Source: Propionibacteriaceae bacterium (GTDB lineage Bacteria > Actinomycetota > Actinomycetes > Propionibacteriales > Propionibacteriaceae). Taken from it: a stretch of 37,592 nt of DNA. The DNA lies in assembly GCA_009778535.1 (NCBI GenBank), contig WRJP01000002.1, positions 1 to 37,592 on the forward strand, read 5' to 3'. The translations under genes were made by a program, and so were the position numbers. The notes beneath the pieces are model-generated. The model saw nothing but the letters and a program-made list of their open reading frames with translations. It was not told the origin of the DNA and ran no database searches. Positions 24,071 to 31,794 of the stretch are shown piece by piece; position 1 is the first letter of the stretch; the number at the start of each line of letters is the position of its first letter.

Positions 24071-25465
24071 ATGGAATCGACATCAGGAAAACTGTGGGGT
24101 GCACGCTTTGGGCGTGACCCAGAAGCGGCGATGTTTGAGTTGAGCAAATCGACGCATTTCGACTGGCGGCTGGCCAGCTATGACATTCAAGGCTCGTTGG
24201 CACATGCGCAGGCGTTACATGCGGCTGGTCTTTTAACGGCGACAGAGTTGAATGATCTCAATGCTGGGTTGGAACAACTTCTCGATTTGGTCGAAGCTGG
24301 AACATTCGTAGCGTTGGAATCAGACGAAGATGTGCATCAGGCGTTGGAGCGGGGTCTTATTGGTCTGGTCGGAGCGGAATTGGGAGGACGGCTGCGTGCC
24401 GGACGTTCTCGCAATGATCAGATTGCGACGTTGATCAGAATGTATCTGCGTGATGCCAACCGCGAAGTGGCTAACTGCTTGCGGGGCGTGATTTCGGCAT
24501 TGGCGGCGCAAGCTGAGACGTATCTGGGTGCGATCATGCCCGGTCGGACACATATGCAAAGTGCGCAACCGGTGTTGCTCAGTCATCAACTGCTGGCGCA
24601 TGCCTGGCCACTGGTGCGTGATCTGAGCCGACTTGCCGATTTGGATTCACGTCTTGATGAAAGTCCCTATGGTTCGGCTGCCCTGGCAGGTACAACGTTG
24701 GGTCTTAACCCATTGCTGGTTGCCAAGCAGTTGGGCTTTTCCACTTCGACGGCCAACTCGATTGACGGCACTTCGGCGCGTGATCTGATAAGCGAAGCTG
24801 CCTACGTAATGGCTCAAATCGGGATTGATGTGTCGCGGCTGGCTGAAGACATCATCATTTGGTGTACGGGAGAATTTGGGTTTGCACGTCTGGATGATGC
24901 CTGGTCTACGGGTTCTTCTATAATGCCGCAAAAGAAGAATCCCGACGTTGCCGAGTTAGCAAGGGGTAAGGCCGGACGGCTGATTGGTAACCTAACCGGA
25001 CTCTTGGCCACGTTCAAAGGACTGCCCTTGGCGTATAACCGCGACTTGCAGGAGGATAAAGAGCCGATTTTCGACAGCATCGACCAGTTGCTGTTGGTGT
25101 TGCCTGCCGTTGCAGGGATGGTGCGGACACTGCAATTTGATACCGAGCGGATGGCATCGGTGGCAAGTGGTGGGTTTTCCTTGGCGACTGACCTTGCCGA
25201 TTGGCTGGTTCGTCAACGGGTGCCGTTTGCACAAGCGCATGAGATCGCCGGGACGGCGGTTCGCTACTGTGAGGCAAAGAATATCGAGTTGAGTGAGTTG
25301 ACACCCGAAGACCTGGCTGCGATTTCGCCGCTGCTGAGTCCAGACGTGCTCGCCGTCCTCACCGTCGAAGGCTCGGTCGTTTCTCGGAATGCGCGCGGCG
25401 GTACCGCTCCCAATGCTGTTCGTGCCCAGTTAGCCGAACTTCGTGCGGCGCTGTCCGGTGGTTAA
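24071..25465 (+). CDS. argH: Argininosuccinate lyase
   Basis: ArgH splits argininosuccinate into arginine and fumarate, the final step. The 464-residue product contains ESDEDVHQALERGL, the GRSRNDQIAT segment (111-120), MPGRTHMQSAQP with a catalytic His, and the superfamily signature GSSIMPQKKNP at 281-291 with its flexible-loop Ser. Start ATG at 24071 lies 2 bp after the argR stop, with TTGGAG inside argR as binding site. argG, which makes its substrate, is not in this operon. A hairpin repeat begins 4 bp after the stop. Confidence 0.97.
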   Translation: MESTSGKLWGARFGRDPEAAMFELSKSTHFDWRLASYDIQGSLAHAQALHAAGLLTATELNDLNAGLEQLLDLVEAGTFVALESDEDVHQALERGLIGLVGAELGGRLRAGRSRNDQIATLIRMYLRDANREVANCLRGVISALAAQAETYLGAIMPGRTHMQSAQPVLLSHQLLAHAWPLVRDLSRLADLDSRLDESPYGSAALAGTTLGLNPLLVAKQLGFSTSTANSIDGTSARDLISEAAYVMAQIGIDVSRLAEDIIIWCTGEFGFARLDDAWSTGSSIMPQKKNPDVAELARGKAGRLIGNLTGLLATFKGLPLAYNRDLQEDKEPIFDSIDQLLLVLPAVAGMVRTLQFDTERMASVASGGFSLATDLADWLVRQRVPFAQAHEIAGTAVRYCEAKNIELSELTPEDLAAISPLLSPDVLAVLTVEGSVVSRNARGGTAPNAVRAQLAELRAALSGG

Positions 25466-25468
25466 GCT

Positions 25469-25523
25469 GTTTCGATACCCATCGCGGTGGTTGAGTACAG
25501 GTCGAAGACCTGTGTATCGAAAC
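25469..25523. repeat. GTTTCGATAC-bounded repeat element, copy 1
   Basis: GTTTCGATAC (25469-25478) and GTATCGAAAC (25514-25523) are perfect 10-bp inverted repeats. Between them lie GGTTGAGT (25489-25496) and a perfect hairpin, ACAGGTC, loop GAA, GACCTGT (25497-25513). It starts 4 bp after the argH stop and may also act as a 3' hairpin, though no T-run follows. A second copy with the same plan is at 30392-30477. Confidence 0.8.
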
Positions 25524-25544
25524 CCCTGCCAGATTTCAGTGCTT

Positions 25545-25937
25545 TCAGCAATAGCAATCAGACGCTTCGATGCGCAAAACCTCAATATGGCTCTCGTGGG
25601 CAGCAGTTGTCAAAGACTTGTCAAGAGTCCATAGCGCAGCCTCGGCAAGTTTGCAGGACACCAACAGGTGCGTGTCAACGCAGCCGATACGCTTTCCCGC
25701 TATTTGAAAATGTGTGACGAAATGGAGGTATTCCTCCAAGGTAGCTGTTGGTAGCAACCCCAAGCCAGCGATGTCATTGAGGATGTTGAGGTGTTTGGCT
25801 GACATGCTCAGTGCAAGTTCGGCAATGATTAACTCATGAGATACAACAAGCCCGTTGGCGAGCATGTCTGTTAGTGGTGACTGCGGTTTGCGAAAATGCT
25901 CGCTCCACACTGATGTGTCGACTAAGACTTCTCTCAT
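25545..25937 (-). CDS. vapC: PIN-domain ribonuclease toxin, VapC-like
   Basis: This 130-residue PIN-domain protein begins REVLVDTSVWSEHF. The expected acidic metal-binding residues are present: Asp7, Glu40, Asp88 (GCVDTHLL) and Asp106 (LWTLDKSL). VapC toxins cut RNA, often tRNA or rRNA, when not bound by antitoxin; the target here is unknown. I chose ATG at 25935-25937, immediately after the antitoxin stop (25939-25941). A longer reading from 25982 would overlap the antitoxin and has no support. It sits in a minus-strand pair between argH and tyrS, a common place for mobile toxin-antitoxin genes. Confidence 0.88.
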   Translation of the reverse strand: MREVLVDTSVWSEHFRKPQSPLTDMLANGLVVSHELIIAELALSMSAKHLNILNDIAGLGLLPTATLEEYLHFVTHFQIAGKRIGCVDTHLLVSCKLAEAALWTLDKSLTTAAHESHIEVLRIEASDCYC

Positions 25938-25938
25938 C

Positions 25939-26124
25939 TCATCTGTTCCGTACTGGTGTTTGGAAGTCAGGCAAAGACCCACCCAATGCCGCCAATCGTT
26001 TCGCTTTTTCCTGTTTGATGAGTGCTTGCAGACTTAAGTGAAATACTTCTGAAGGTTTTATGGCCTTCGTCACACGCTTTGCTTCTTCAAACAGTGCATC
26101 TTCAATGGTTACTGTCGTACGCAT
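25939..26124 (-). CDS. vapB: VapB-like antitoxin
   Basis: This 61-residue protein begins RTTVTIEDALFEEAKRVTK, the ribbon-helix-helix start typical of VapB antitoxins, and has a polar C-terminus that would wrap the toxin. It should neutralise the adjacent VapC and repress the pair. I chose ATG at 26122-26124, where the conserved sequence begins and AAAGG lies upstream; an in-frame extension to 26208 is AT-rich promoter-like DNA. It ends one base before vapC begins. The upstream region to 26258 is divergent with tyrS. Confidence 0.87.
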   Translation of the reverse strand: MRTTVTIEDALFEEAKRVTKAIKPSEVFHLSLQALIKQEKAKRLAALGGSLPDFQTPVRNR

Positions 26125-26258
26125 AGTCAGCCTTTCTGCATCAAAAAAATCATCAAATACACCATTTTTTATGCTAACATGACTCGTTTCTGTAAGCAAC
26201 CGTCGCATCTCCTCATTGTTTCTTTGACTCGGCAGCTACGCCTGCGCATTCTCACGAG

Positions 26259-27548
26259 ATGTACCAGGTGTTAGGCTTTTCCCTTGTGAATGTGCTTGAG
26301 GAATTGGATGCGGCAGGGTTTGTAGCTCATGCCACTGATCGTGAGGCTTTGGCGAACCACTTCAATTCTTCGCCTGTGAGTTTCTATGTGGGGTTTGACC
26401 CCACAGCGCCGAGTCTCCACATGGGTAACCTAGTGCAGTTGATGTTGGTACGTAGGTTGCAGGCGGGCGGGCATCGTCCGATTCTGCTGGTGGGTGGCTC
26501 AACCGGAATGATTGGCGACCCGAAGCAATCCTCAGAGCGAAACCTGAATCCCAAAGACTTGGTTCATGCCTGGGTGGAGCGCATCCGGGAGCAAGTCTCC
26601 AAATATGTTTCGTTTGAGTCAGATAATGCTGCAACATTAGTCAACAACTATGACTGGACGTCCGAGCTTTCCACCCTCGATTTTCTGCGCGACATCGGCA
26701 AACACTTCCCAATCAATCGGATGCTTGACCGTGAAGTGGTGAAAGCCAGGCTCGAATCTGGGATTTCCTACACCGAATTCTCCTATGTCTTGCTGCAATC
26801 CTTGGATTTTCTGGAGTTGTTCCGCCGCTATGGCTGCACGTTGCAAACCGGTGGCAGCGACCAGTGGGGCAATCTGACCGCTGGCGTGGAACTCATTCGT
26901 CGCGCTACCGGCAGCAGGGTACACGCGCTGGCCACACCGCTTTTGACCAAGGCCGACGGCACTAAGTTTGGCAAAACCGAAGCTGGTACCGTCTGGCTAG
27001 ACCCCACAATGACCAGCCCTTATGCCTTCCATCAGTTCTTTCTAAATGCCGAAGACCAAATGGTGATCGACTACTTGAAAATCTTCACTGTACGTTCTCC
27101 CGAAGAAATTGCCGAGTTGGAACTGTTGACCGGGCAGCAACCGCAGTTGCGCGCAGCACAGCGGGCTTTGGCAGACGACATCACCGATCTAGTACATTCC
27201 CGAGCCGAACGAAATGCAGCGACAGCAGCCGCAGCAGCACTCTTCGGTCAAGGAGAATTACGCGAGTTGCCGCAAGCCACCTTGGAGGCGGTAGCCAAAG
27301 AACTCAAGGCCGGACAACTGAGCCAAGGCGACGAGTTCCCTGCTGTTATCGACGCGCTAGTAAGTGCCGGTGTCGTGAGTTCGCGCGGCGAAGCAAAGCG
27401 AGCTATCCAAGAGGGTGGAGCCTACGTCAACAACGTGAAGGTCAGTGCTGTAGATGCCAAGCTCGAACAAGCCGATCTGCTGGCTGGCGATTACGTCATA
27501 GTTCGCCGTGGCAAGAAAACGGTCGGAGCAGTGCAGCTCCAACGCTAG
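26259..27548 (+). CDS. tyrS: Tyrosine--tRNA ligase
   Basis: This 429-residue class I synthetase charges tRNA-Tyr. The HIGH-type motif reads HMGN (54-57) and the KMSKS-type loop KFGKT (236-240). YTEFSYVLLQ and GGSDQWGN form the tyrosine pocket, and a C-terminal S4 RNA-binding domain (about 360-429) ends the protein. The start is uncertain: ATG at 26259 is listed, but homology begins near VNVLEELDAAG (residue 10), so GTG at about 26286 is possible. Neither has a clear binding site. The neighbour order tyrS-TPR-HAD-tlyA matches mycobacteria. Confidence 0.94.
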   Translation: MYQVLGFSLVNVLEELDAAGFVAHATDREALANHFNSSPVSFYVGFDPTAPSLHMGNLVQLMLVRRLQAGGHRPILLVGGSTGMIGDPKQSSERNLNPKDLVHAWVERIREQVSKYVSFESDNAATLVNNYDWTSELSTLDFLRDIGKHFPINRMLDREVVKARLESGISYTEFSYVLLQSLDFLELFRRYGCTLQTGGSDQWGNLTAGVELIRRATGSRVHALATPLLTKADGTKFGKTEAGTVWLDPTMTSPYAFHQFFLNAEDQMVIDYLKIFTVRSPEEIAELELLTGQQPQLRAAQRALADDITDLVHSRAERNAATAAAAALFGQGELRELPQATLEAVAKELKAGQLSQGDEFPAVIDALVSAGVVSSRGEAKRAIQEGGAYVNNVKVSAVDAKLEQADLLAGDYVIVRRGKKTVGAVQLQR

Positions 27549-27618
27549 CTGTCTTGATTCGGCTACTTAAACGCGCTCCCATGGGTTCATTGTTTACCTG
27601 TTCGCTCCCGCAGATAGG

Positions 27619-27648
27619 TTGAACTGGTAAAGACTCCCAACCTAGTGT
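27619..27648 (+). promoter_or_regulatory. Possible promoter for the TPR protein gene
   Basis: TTGAAC (27619-27624) and TAGTGT (27643-27648) are 18 bp apart and lie 14 bp before the GTG start at 27663. The -10 is a weak match. Confidence 0.3.
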
Positions 27649-27662
27649 GAGAGAATTAGCCA

Positions 27663-29363
27663 GTGACTCCTGCCGATAATCCAGCGCCGCGACAACGTGG
27701 TTCCTCCGATTCCCGCCCTAAACGAAATACCGCATCGCGGCGTGCCAGTGATGGAACCCGAGGTGCAACTACCGGTTCTACTAGGGGCACTGGGAGTTCC
27801 TTCCGGAGAAATTCGGCCAGCGCGCCAGCTTCGCGGAGGCAGACCCAGTTTCGACCCGGCGCCCAATCCAGCGGTAGCGACCGGGAAAATGGTGGGCGCT
27901 CCAGCGGTTCGCAGCGACGTCCGGATTATCAACCACGCGGCCGAGATGCCAGCAGTCGCGGCGCTAGCTCTCGTAGTGGCGACACAAGGCAACCTCGTCG
28001 TACCAATGAATCAACTGGGCGCGATTCTCGCCCACCTCGTCGTGATGACCAAGCCAGAGAACGTAGACAAGATTCAGATTTTACGCCGCGCCCGCGCCGC
28101 CGGGACGAGCAATCCTCAGCTCGGGCTCAAAACCCAGATTTCGCACGACGCTCACCCCGCCGCGATGAGCAGCCCAGGGAGCGCAGGCAAGGTTCGGACT
28201 TTGCGTCGCGTCCACCTCGGCGTGATGGCCAGTCCACCGAGCGGAGACAAGCCTCGGACTTTACCCCGCGTCCGCGCCGAAGTGACGACCAAGCCAGCCA
28301 ACGTAGACAAGGTTCGGACTTTGCGTCGCGTCCGCGCCGCCGGGATGAGCAATCTAGTGGCCGAACCCGAGACTCAGATTTCACCGCACGCCCCCGCCGT
28401 AACGCCCCATCAAGTCGGAATAACTTTGCTGGTTCACGCCCCGAGCGTCGCTCGTTTGCTGGCCGCGACCAACGCAAGGAAGATGGGGCGCGGGCAGACT
28501 TTGATCGCGGCAGACGACGCGACAATCTACGTGAGGCTACCTTCGAGAAACCAGAGCCGAAACAGCTCAATCCGGGGTTGGAACCCAAACCAGATGAGCC
28601 CGCAACCCCACAAGATTTAGATTTGCGCGAACTTCCCTTCGGAGTGCGAGCCGAGTTACGTGGAGTGGGCCAAAAGACAGCCGAAATTGTCGGAGCTCAT
28701 CTGCTGATGGCCGGAAAACTGATCGACACCGATCCCAAGCTGGCATATTCACATGCCGAAGCTGCCCGACGCCGTGCCGCCAGACTTCCCATAACCCGCG
28801 AAGCCACCGCTGAGACTGCATACGCTGCTGGTTATTACGATGTCGCCCTAAAAGAGTTTCGGGCACTACGGCGCGTAGGTGGCGGATCAGATGAGTACCT
28901 GCCCGCGATGGCTGACTGTGAACGCTTCCTGGGCAGAACCCAGCAGGCATTAGCTCTCATCAAAGAAGGCAAAGGCAGGCACCCCGATGTGCCACTGCGC
29001 GTAGAACTCACCTTGGTGGAAGCGGCAATCCGGCGCAGTCGGGGACAAACCGAAGAAGCGTTGCGGCTGCTGCGCAAAGAGATTGAACTGATTGGCAATC
29101 GGGGGTCAAAACTAGCCAGGGCGCGACTGCGGTATGGATTTGCCGATCACTTGGAAAGTTCAGGAGCCTTAGCGCAAGCCGAGCAGTGGTTCACTGCCGT
29201 TGTTAGCTTGGACACCGAGGCCACCACAGACGCATTTGAACGGGTAGCTGCACTGCAAGGCATGACAATCACCTTCGACGAGAGCGAAGACGAAGAAGAC
29301 ATCGAGCCAGATTCGCCCGTCGCTGCCGAAACAGATACCGAAGATGCCCCAAGCAACGAGTGA
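27663..29363 (+). CDS. TPR-type protein with Arg/Asp-rich 20-residue repeats (Rv1691-like)
   Basis: This 566-residue protein has two parts. Residues 1-300 are a disordered, strongly basic region rich in Arg, Ser and Asp, including six tandem 20-residue repeats at 126-245 (pattern RRDEQ..ERRQGSDFASRPR). Residues about 310-535 are helical with tetratricopeptide-like pairs (AYAAGYYDVALKEFRAL, FLGRTQQALALIKEGKG), resembling mycobacterial Rv1691, also found after tyrS. The tail is acidic. Function is unknown; the basic region could bind RNA or other polyanions. The start is GTG at 27663. It overlaps the HAD gene by 20 bp, so the two are probably co-translated. Confidence 0.85.
   Translation: MTPADNPAPRQRGSSDSRPKRNTASRRASDGTRGATTGSTRGTGSSFRRNSASAPASRRQTQFRPGAQSSGSDRENGGRSSGSQRRPDYQPRGRDASSRGASSRSGDTRQPRRTNESTGRDSRPPRRDDQARERRQDSDFTPRPRRRDEQSSARAQNPDFARRSPRRDEQPRERRQGSDFASRPPRRDGQSTERRQASDFTPRPRRSDDQASQRRQGSDFASRPRRRDEQSSGRTRDSDFTARPRRNAPSSRNNFAGSRPERRSFAGRDQRKEDGARADFDRGRRRDNLREATFEKPEPKQLNPGLEPKPDEPATPQDLDLRELPFGVRAELRGVGQKTAEIVGAHLLMAGKLIDTDPKLAYSHAEAARRRAARLPITREATAETAYAAGYYDVALKEFRALRRVGGGSDEYLPAMADCERFLGRTQQALALIKEGKGRHPDVPLRVELTLVEAAIRRSRGQTEEALRLLRKEIELIGNRGSKLARARLRYGFADHLESSGALAQAEQWFTAVVSLDTEATTDAFERVAALQGMTITFDESEDEEDIEPDSPVAAETDTEDAPSNE
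28038..28397 (+). repeat. Six tandem 60-bp coding repeats
   Basis: Six imperfect 60-bp units encode 20-residue repeats within the TPR protein gene. Each unit starts RR(D/S)D-type and contains DF followed by Arg/Pro residues; the fixed 60-base period is evident in the DNA (recurring GATT/GGACT followed by TT). Units diverge enough to be old. Confidence 0.85.
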
Positions 29364-30369
29364 AAATAGTGCCCTAACTGCCAGATTGGCTGATCGCTAT
29401 GACGCGATGCTCTTTGATCTTGATGGGGTGATCTATGTCGGCGAGGCCGCCGTGCCTGGCGCCCCGGAAGCCGCAGCAGCCTTGAGTGAGTTAGGGAAAA
29501 GGTTGTTGTATGTCACAAACAACGCTGCACCTACCGCTGCCAGCGTCGCCGAACACCTAAAAAATATCGGTTTTTCAGCGACCGAAGATATGGTGCTTAC
29601 CAGCGCCCAAGTCGCGGTTAGCTACTTGCAAGCTGACCTTCCAGCAGGGGCGAAAATCTTGGTCGCCGGAACCTCAAATTTACGCGATCTGATCGCAGAA
29701 GCTGGATTCACCCCAGTTTTTAGTGCCGACGACGAGCCGCAAGCTGTCTTGCAAGGATACGACCCGAACATTGCGCTGCCAACCTTAGATGAGGCCTGTT
29801 TGGCGTTGGGACGTGGAGCGAAATGGTACGCCACAAATGCTGATACCTCGCGTCCATCACCACGTGGCATCGTCACTGCGGCAGGCTCGATGATAGCTGC
29901 CCTGTCAGTGACATTGGGGCGCTCCCCAGTCACCTTTGGCAAACCTGCGCTCCCGATGCTAACCGAGGCGGTGCGACGCAGTGGAGCTGAACGTCCCATC
30001 TTTGTTGGAGATCGGTTGGACACCGATATTGCTGGTGCGACGCTAGCCGGTATGGACTCGCTGTTGGTCTTTTCGGGAGTGCATGGAGCCCGAGATTTGA
30101 TTGCAGCAGTTCCCGAACGCCGTCCCACCGCGATTGGCGCAGACATCTCGGCGCTGTTGTCTCCGTCACGACATGTTGAGGTGGCGTTAACTCATGTAAC
30201 TTGCCAGGGACAGACAGCGCAAATCCGAGCTGGAATCATCGACCTAGTGACGCAACCAGAGAACATCGAGGCCGAGCTGTCAGCGCTGTGGGCGATAGCG
30301 CATCTGGCTTGGAGTAATCCGGGAAGTGACGCTGCCGCTGCGTTGGATGCGTTGAAGCAGGTGAAATAG
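29344..30369 (+). CDS. HAD-superfamily hydrolase, NagD-like
   Basis: This 341-residue phosphatase belongs to the NagD/type IIA branch of the HAD family. The nucleophile motif is DLDGV at 25-29, TNN lies near residue 58, a cap domain spans the middle, and FGKP plus GDRLDTDIAGA supply the motif III lysine and motif IV acids. It should hydrolyse a phosphorylated metabolite; the substrate is unknown. It matches the place of mycobacterial Rv1692. The start is ATG at 29344, inside the preceding gene. A long C-terminal extension past about residue 265 is not needed for catalysis. A repeat element starts 22 bp after its stop. Confidence 0.9.
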   Translation: MPQATSENSALTARLADRYDAMLFDLDGVIYVGEAAVPGAPEAAAALSELGKRLLYVTNNAAPTAASVAEHLKNIGFSATEDMVLTSAQVAVSYLQADLPAGAKILVAGTSNLRDLIAEAGFTPVFSADDEPQAVLQGYDPNIALPTLDEACLALGRGAKWYATNADTSRPSPRGIVTAAGSMIAALSVTLGRSPVTFGKPALPMLTEAVRRSGAERPIFVGDRLDTDIAGATLAGMDSLLVFSGVHGARDLIAAVPERRPTAIGADISALLSPSRHVEVALTHVTCQGQTAQIRAGIIDLVTQPENIEAELSALWAIAHLAWSNPGSDAAAALDALKQVK

Positions 30370-30391
30370 TGACCTATGTCGTAGTCCCTTG

Positions 30392-30477
30392 GTTTCGATA
30401 CACCGACCTTATGGTCGGCAGCAACCAGACGGGCTCTTCTTGTCGGTTGAGTGGAGCCGTGGGCTCCGTATCGAAAC
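30392..30477. repeat. GTTTCGATAC-bounded repeat element, copy 2
   Basis: GTTTCGATAC (30392-30401) and GTATCGAAAC (30468-30477) bound this copy. Inside are hairpin CCGACC, TTAT, GGTCGG (30403-30418), the shared GGTTGAGT (30445-30452) and hairpin GGAGCC, GTG, GGCTCC (30453-30467). The right hairpin occupies the same place as in copy 1 but has different, still paired arms. It fills most of the gap between the HAD gene and bioY. Confidence 0.8.
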
Positions 30478-30499
30478 CACGAGTAGCGACAGGAGCAAC

Positions 30500-31090
30500 A
30501 TGAGTCGCAACTTGGCAAATCCGAGTGTTGATCTGGCTTTGATTTCCGTTTTCGCTGCCCTCATCGCGGTGCTCGCCGTGGTGCCCGGGATTCCAATGCC
30601 AGGAACCACGGTGCCGATAACCTTGCAGACGTTGGGAGTGATTCTCGCCGGACTGGTGTTAGGTGGCTGGCGCGGATTTTGCGCCGTCATGCTCTACATT
30701 TTGGTGGGCTTGGTTGGAATCCCAATCTTTGCGCAAGGCATGGGTGGATTCGGCGTATTTGCCTCAATGAGCATCGGGTACCTGCTGGCATTCCCCATTG
30801 GAGCCTTCATAGCAGGGGCGCTGGCACGCATCGCCAGGGCACGCGGGTTCAAAGGAACATTCTTCTGGTTCGCGTTAGCAGCACTAATTGGCAGTTTGTT
30901 GATAATTGATGTCGGCGGGATTATCGGAATGATGATCATTGGGCAAGTTGATGTGATTACTGCCTTCGTGTTCAACCTTCCGTTCGTGGTTGGAGACATT
31001 ATCAAGAGCTTTGCCGGCGCCGGGATCGCCTTAGCTGTAAACAAAGCGTTCCCAGCGCTGCTGGCTGGGCGAAAGACGGCATCACTTTGA
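30500..31090 (+). CDS. bioY: Biotin ECF transporter S component
   Basis: BioY is the membrane substrate-binding subunit of the biotin ECF transporter. The 196-residue product has about six hydrophobic segments and the family sequences PGTTVPITLQTLGVILAGLVLGG, GMGGFGVFAS and the C-terminal FVVGDIIKSFAGAGIA. I chose ATG at 30500, with AGGAG at 30491-30495; an in-frame start at 30389 would read through the repeat element. It leads bioY-bioM-bioN with 4-bp overlaps. No biotin-specific operator is recognisable upstream. Confidence 0.94.
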   Translation: MSRNLANPSVDLALISVFAALIAVLAVVPGIPMPGTTVPITLQTLGVILAGLVLGGWRGFCAVMLYILVGLVGIPIFAQGMGGFGVFASMSIGYLLAFPIGAFIAGALARIARARGFKGTFFWFALAALIGSLLIIDVGGIIGMMIIGQVDVITAFVFNLPFVVGDIIKSFAGAGIALAVNKAFPALLAGRKTASL

Positions 31091-31794
31091 TAGAACTGCG
31101 CGATGTTGAAGTGAAAGTCGCCTTGTTTCGAGCCGGACGAGCCGCCGAAACCAAGACGCTGCTACATTCGGTAAATCTGACACTTTCTGAAGACCGAATC
31201 GCCATCATTGGAGCCAATGGTTCGGGGAAATCGACGTTACTGCGCCTGTGCAACGGTTTGGTGCTGCCCAGCAGTGGAGAAGTGCAGGTTGCGGGGCTTT
31301 CCACTTCGACCCAGGCCAGCCAGGTTCGGTCGCTGGTAGGTTTCATTTTCACAGACCCGCTCGCGCAGTTGTTGATGAGCACCGCCATAGATGACGTGGA
31401 ACTAAGCCTGCGAAAGGCTATTAAAGACAAGAAAGAGCGCCACGCCAAAGCCTGGGAATTGCTTGCTGCTCGCGGGCTGGAACATGCTGGGGAGCAGAGT
31501 CTGTACGATCTTTCTGGAGGAGAACGTCAGCTTGTAGCATTGACTTCGGTGTTGGCAACCAACCCGCAAATCTTGGTGGCAGATGAACCGACCACGCTGC
31601 TCGATCTACGCAATCGCAACCAGGTAGTGCGAGCCCTTTGGGAACTGCCGCAGCAGGTGATCATAGCTACCCATGACCTCGATTTGGCACAGCAGGCAGA
31701 TCGGGTGATCGTGATTCATCAGGGGCAGGTTGCCTGCGACCAGGAACCGAGCGTGTCCATCAGCCACTATCGGAACCTGATGGAGTCGACATGA
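31087..31794 (+). CDS. bioM: Biotin ECF transporter ATPase
   Basis: BioM is the energising ATPase of the biotin ECF transporter. The 235-residue product has Walker A GANGSGKST (42-50), a Q-loop near Gln94, signature LSGGE (142-146), Walker B ILVADEP with Glu167, and an H-loop ATHDLD. The start is TTG at 31087, overlapping the bioY stop (TTGA). This short overlap implies coupled translation. It pairs with BioN and BioY to form the transporter. Confidence 0.93.
   Translation: MIELRDVEVKVALFRAGRAAETKTLLHSVNLTLSEDRIAIIGANGSGKSTLLRLCNGLVLPSSGEVQVAGLSTSTQASQVRSLVGFIFTDPLAQLLMSTAIDDVELSLRKAIKDKKERHAKAWELLAARGLEHAGEQSLYDLSGGERQLVALTSVLATNPQILVADEPTTLLDLRNRNQVVRALWELPQQVIIATHDLDLAQQADRVIVIHQGQVACDQEPSVSISHYRNLMEST

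Noticed and set aside
25469..25523. Reading repeat copy 1 as the argH terminator
   Set aside because: The hairpin is strong but no T-run follows, and the same element occurs before bioY, so it is better called a dispersed repeat.
28038..28397. CRISPR array, because of the regular 60-bp period
   Set aside because: The repeats are imperfect throughout, have no unique spacers, and are translated in a long conserved gene; no cas genes are near.
27697..28620. 307-codon open frame on the plus strand overlapping the TPR protein gene
   Set aside because: It is a second frame kept open by the repetitive Arg-rich coding sequence. It has no ribosome binding site and its product is low-complexity without known domains; the other frame continues into a conserved TPR domain.
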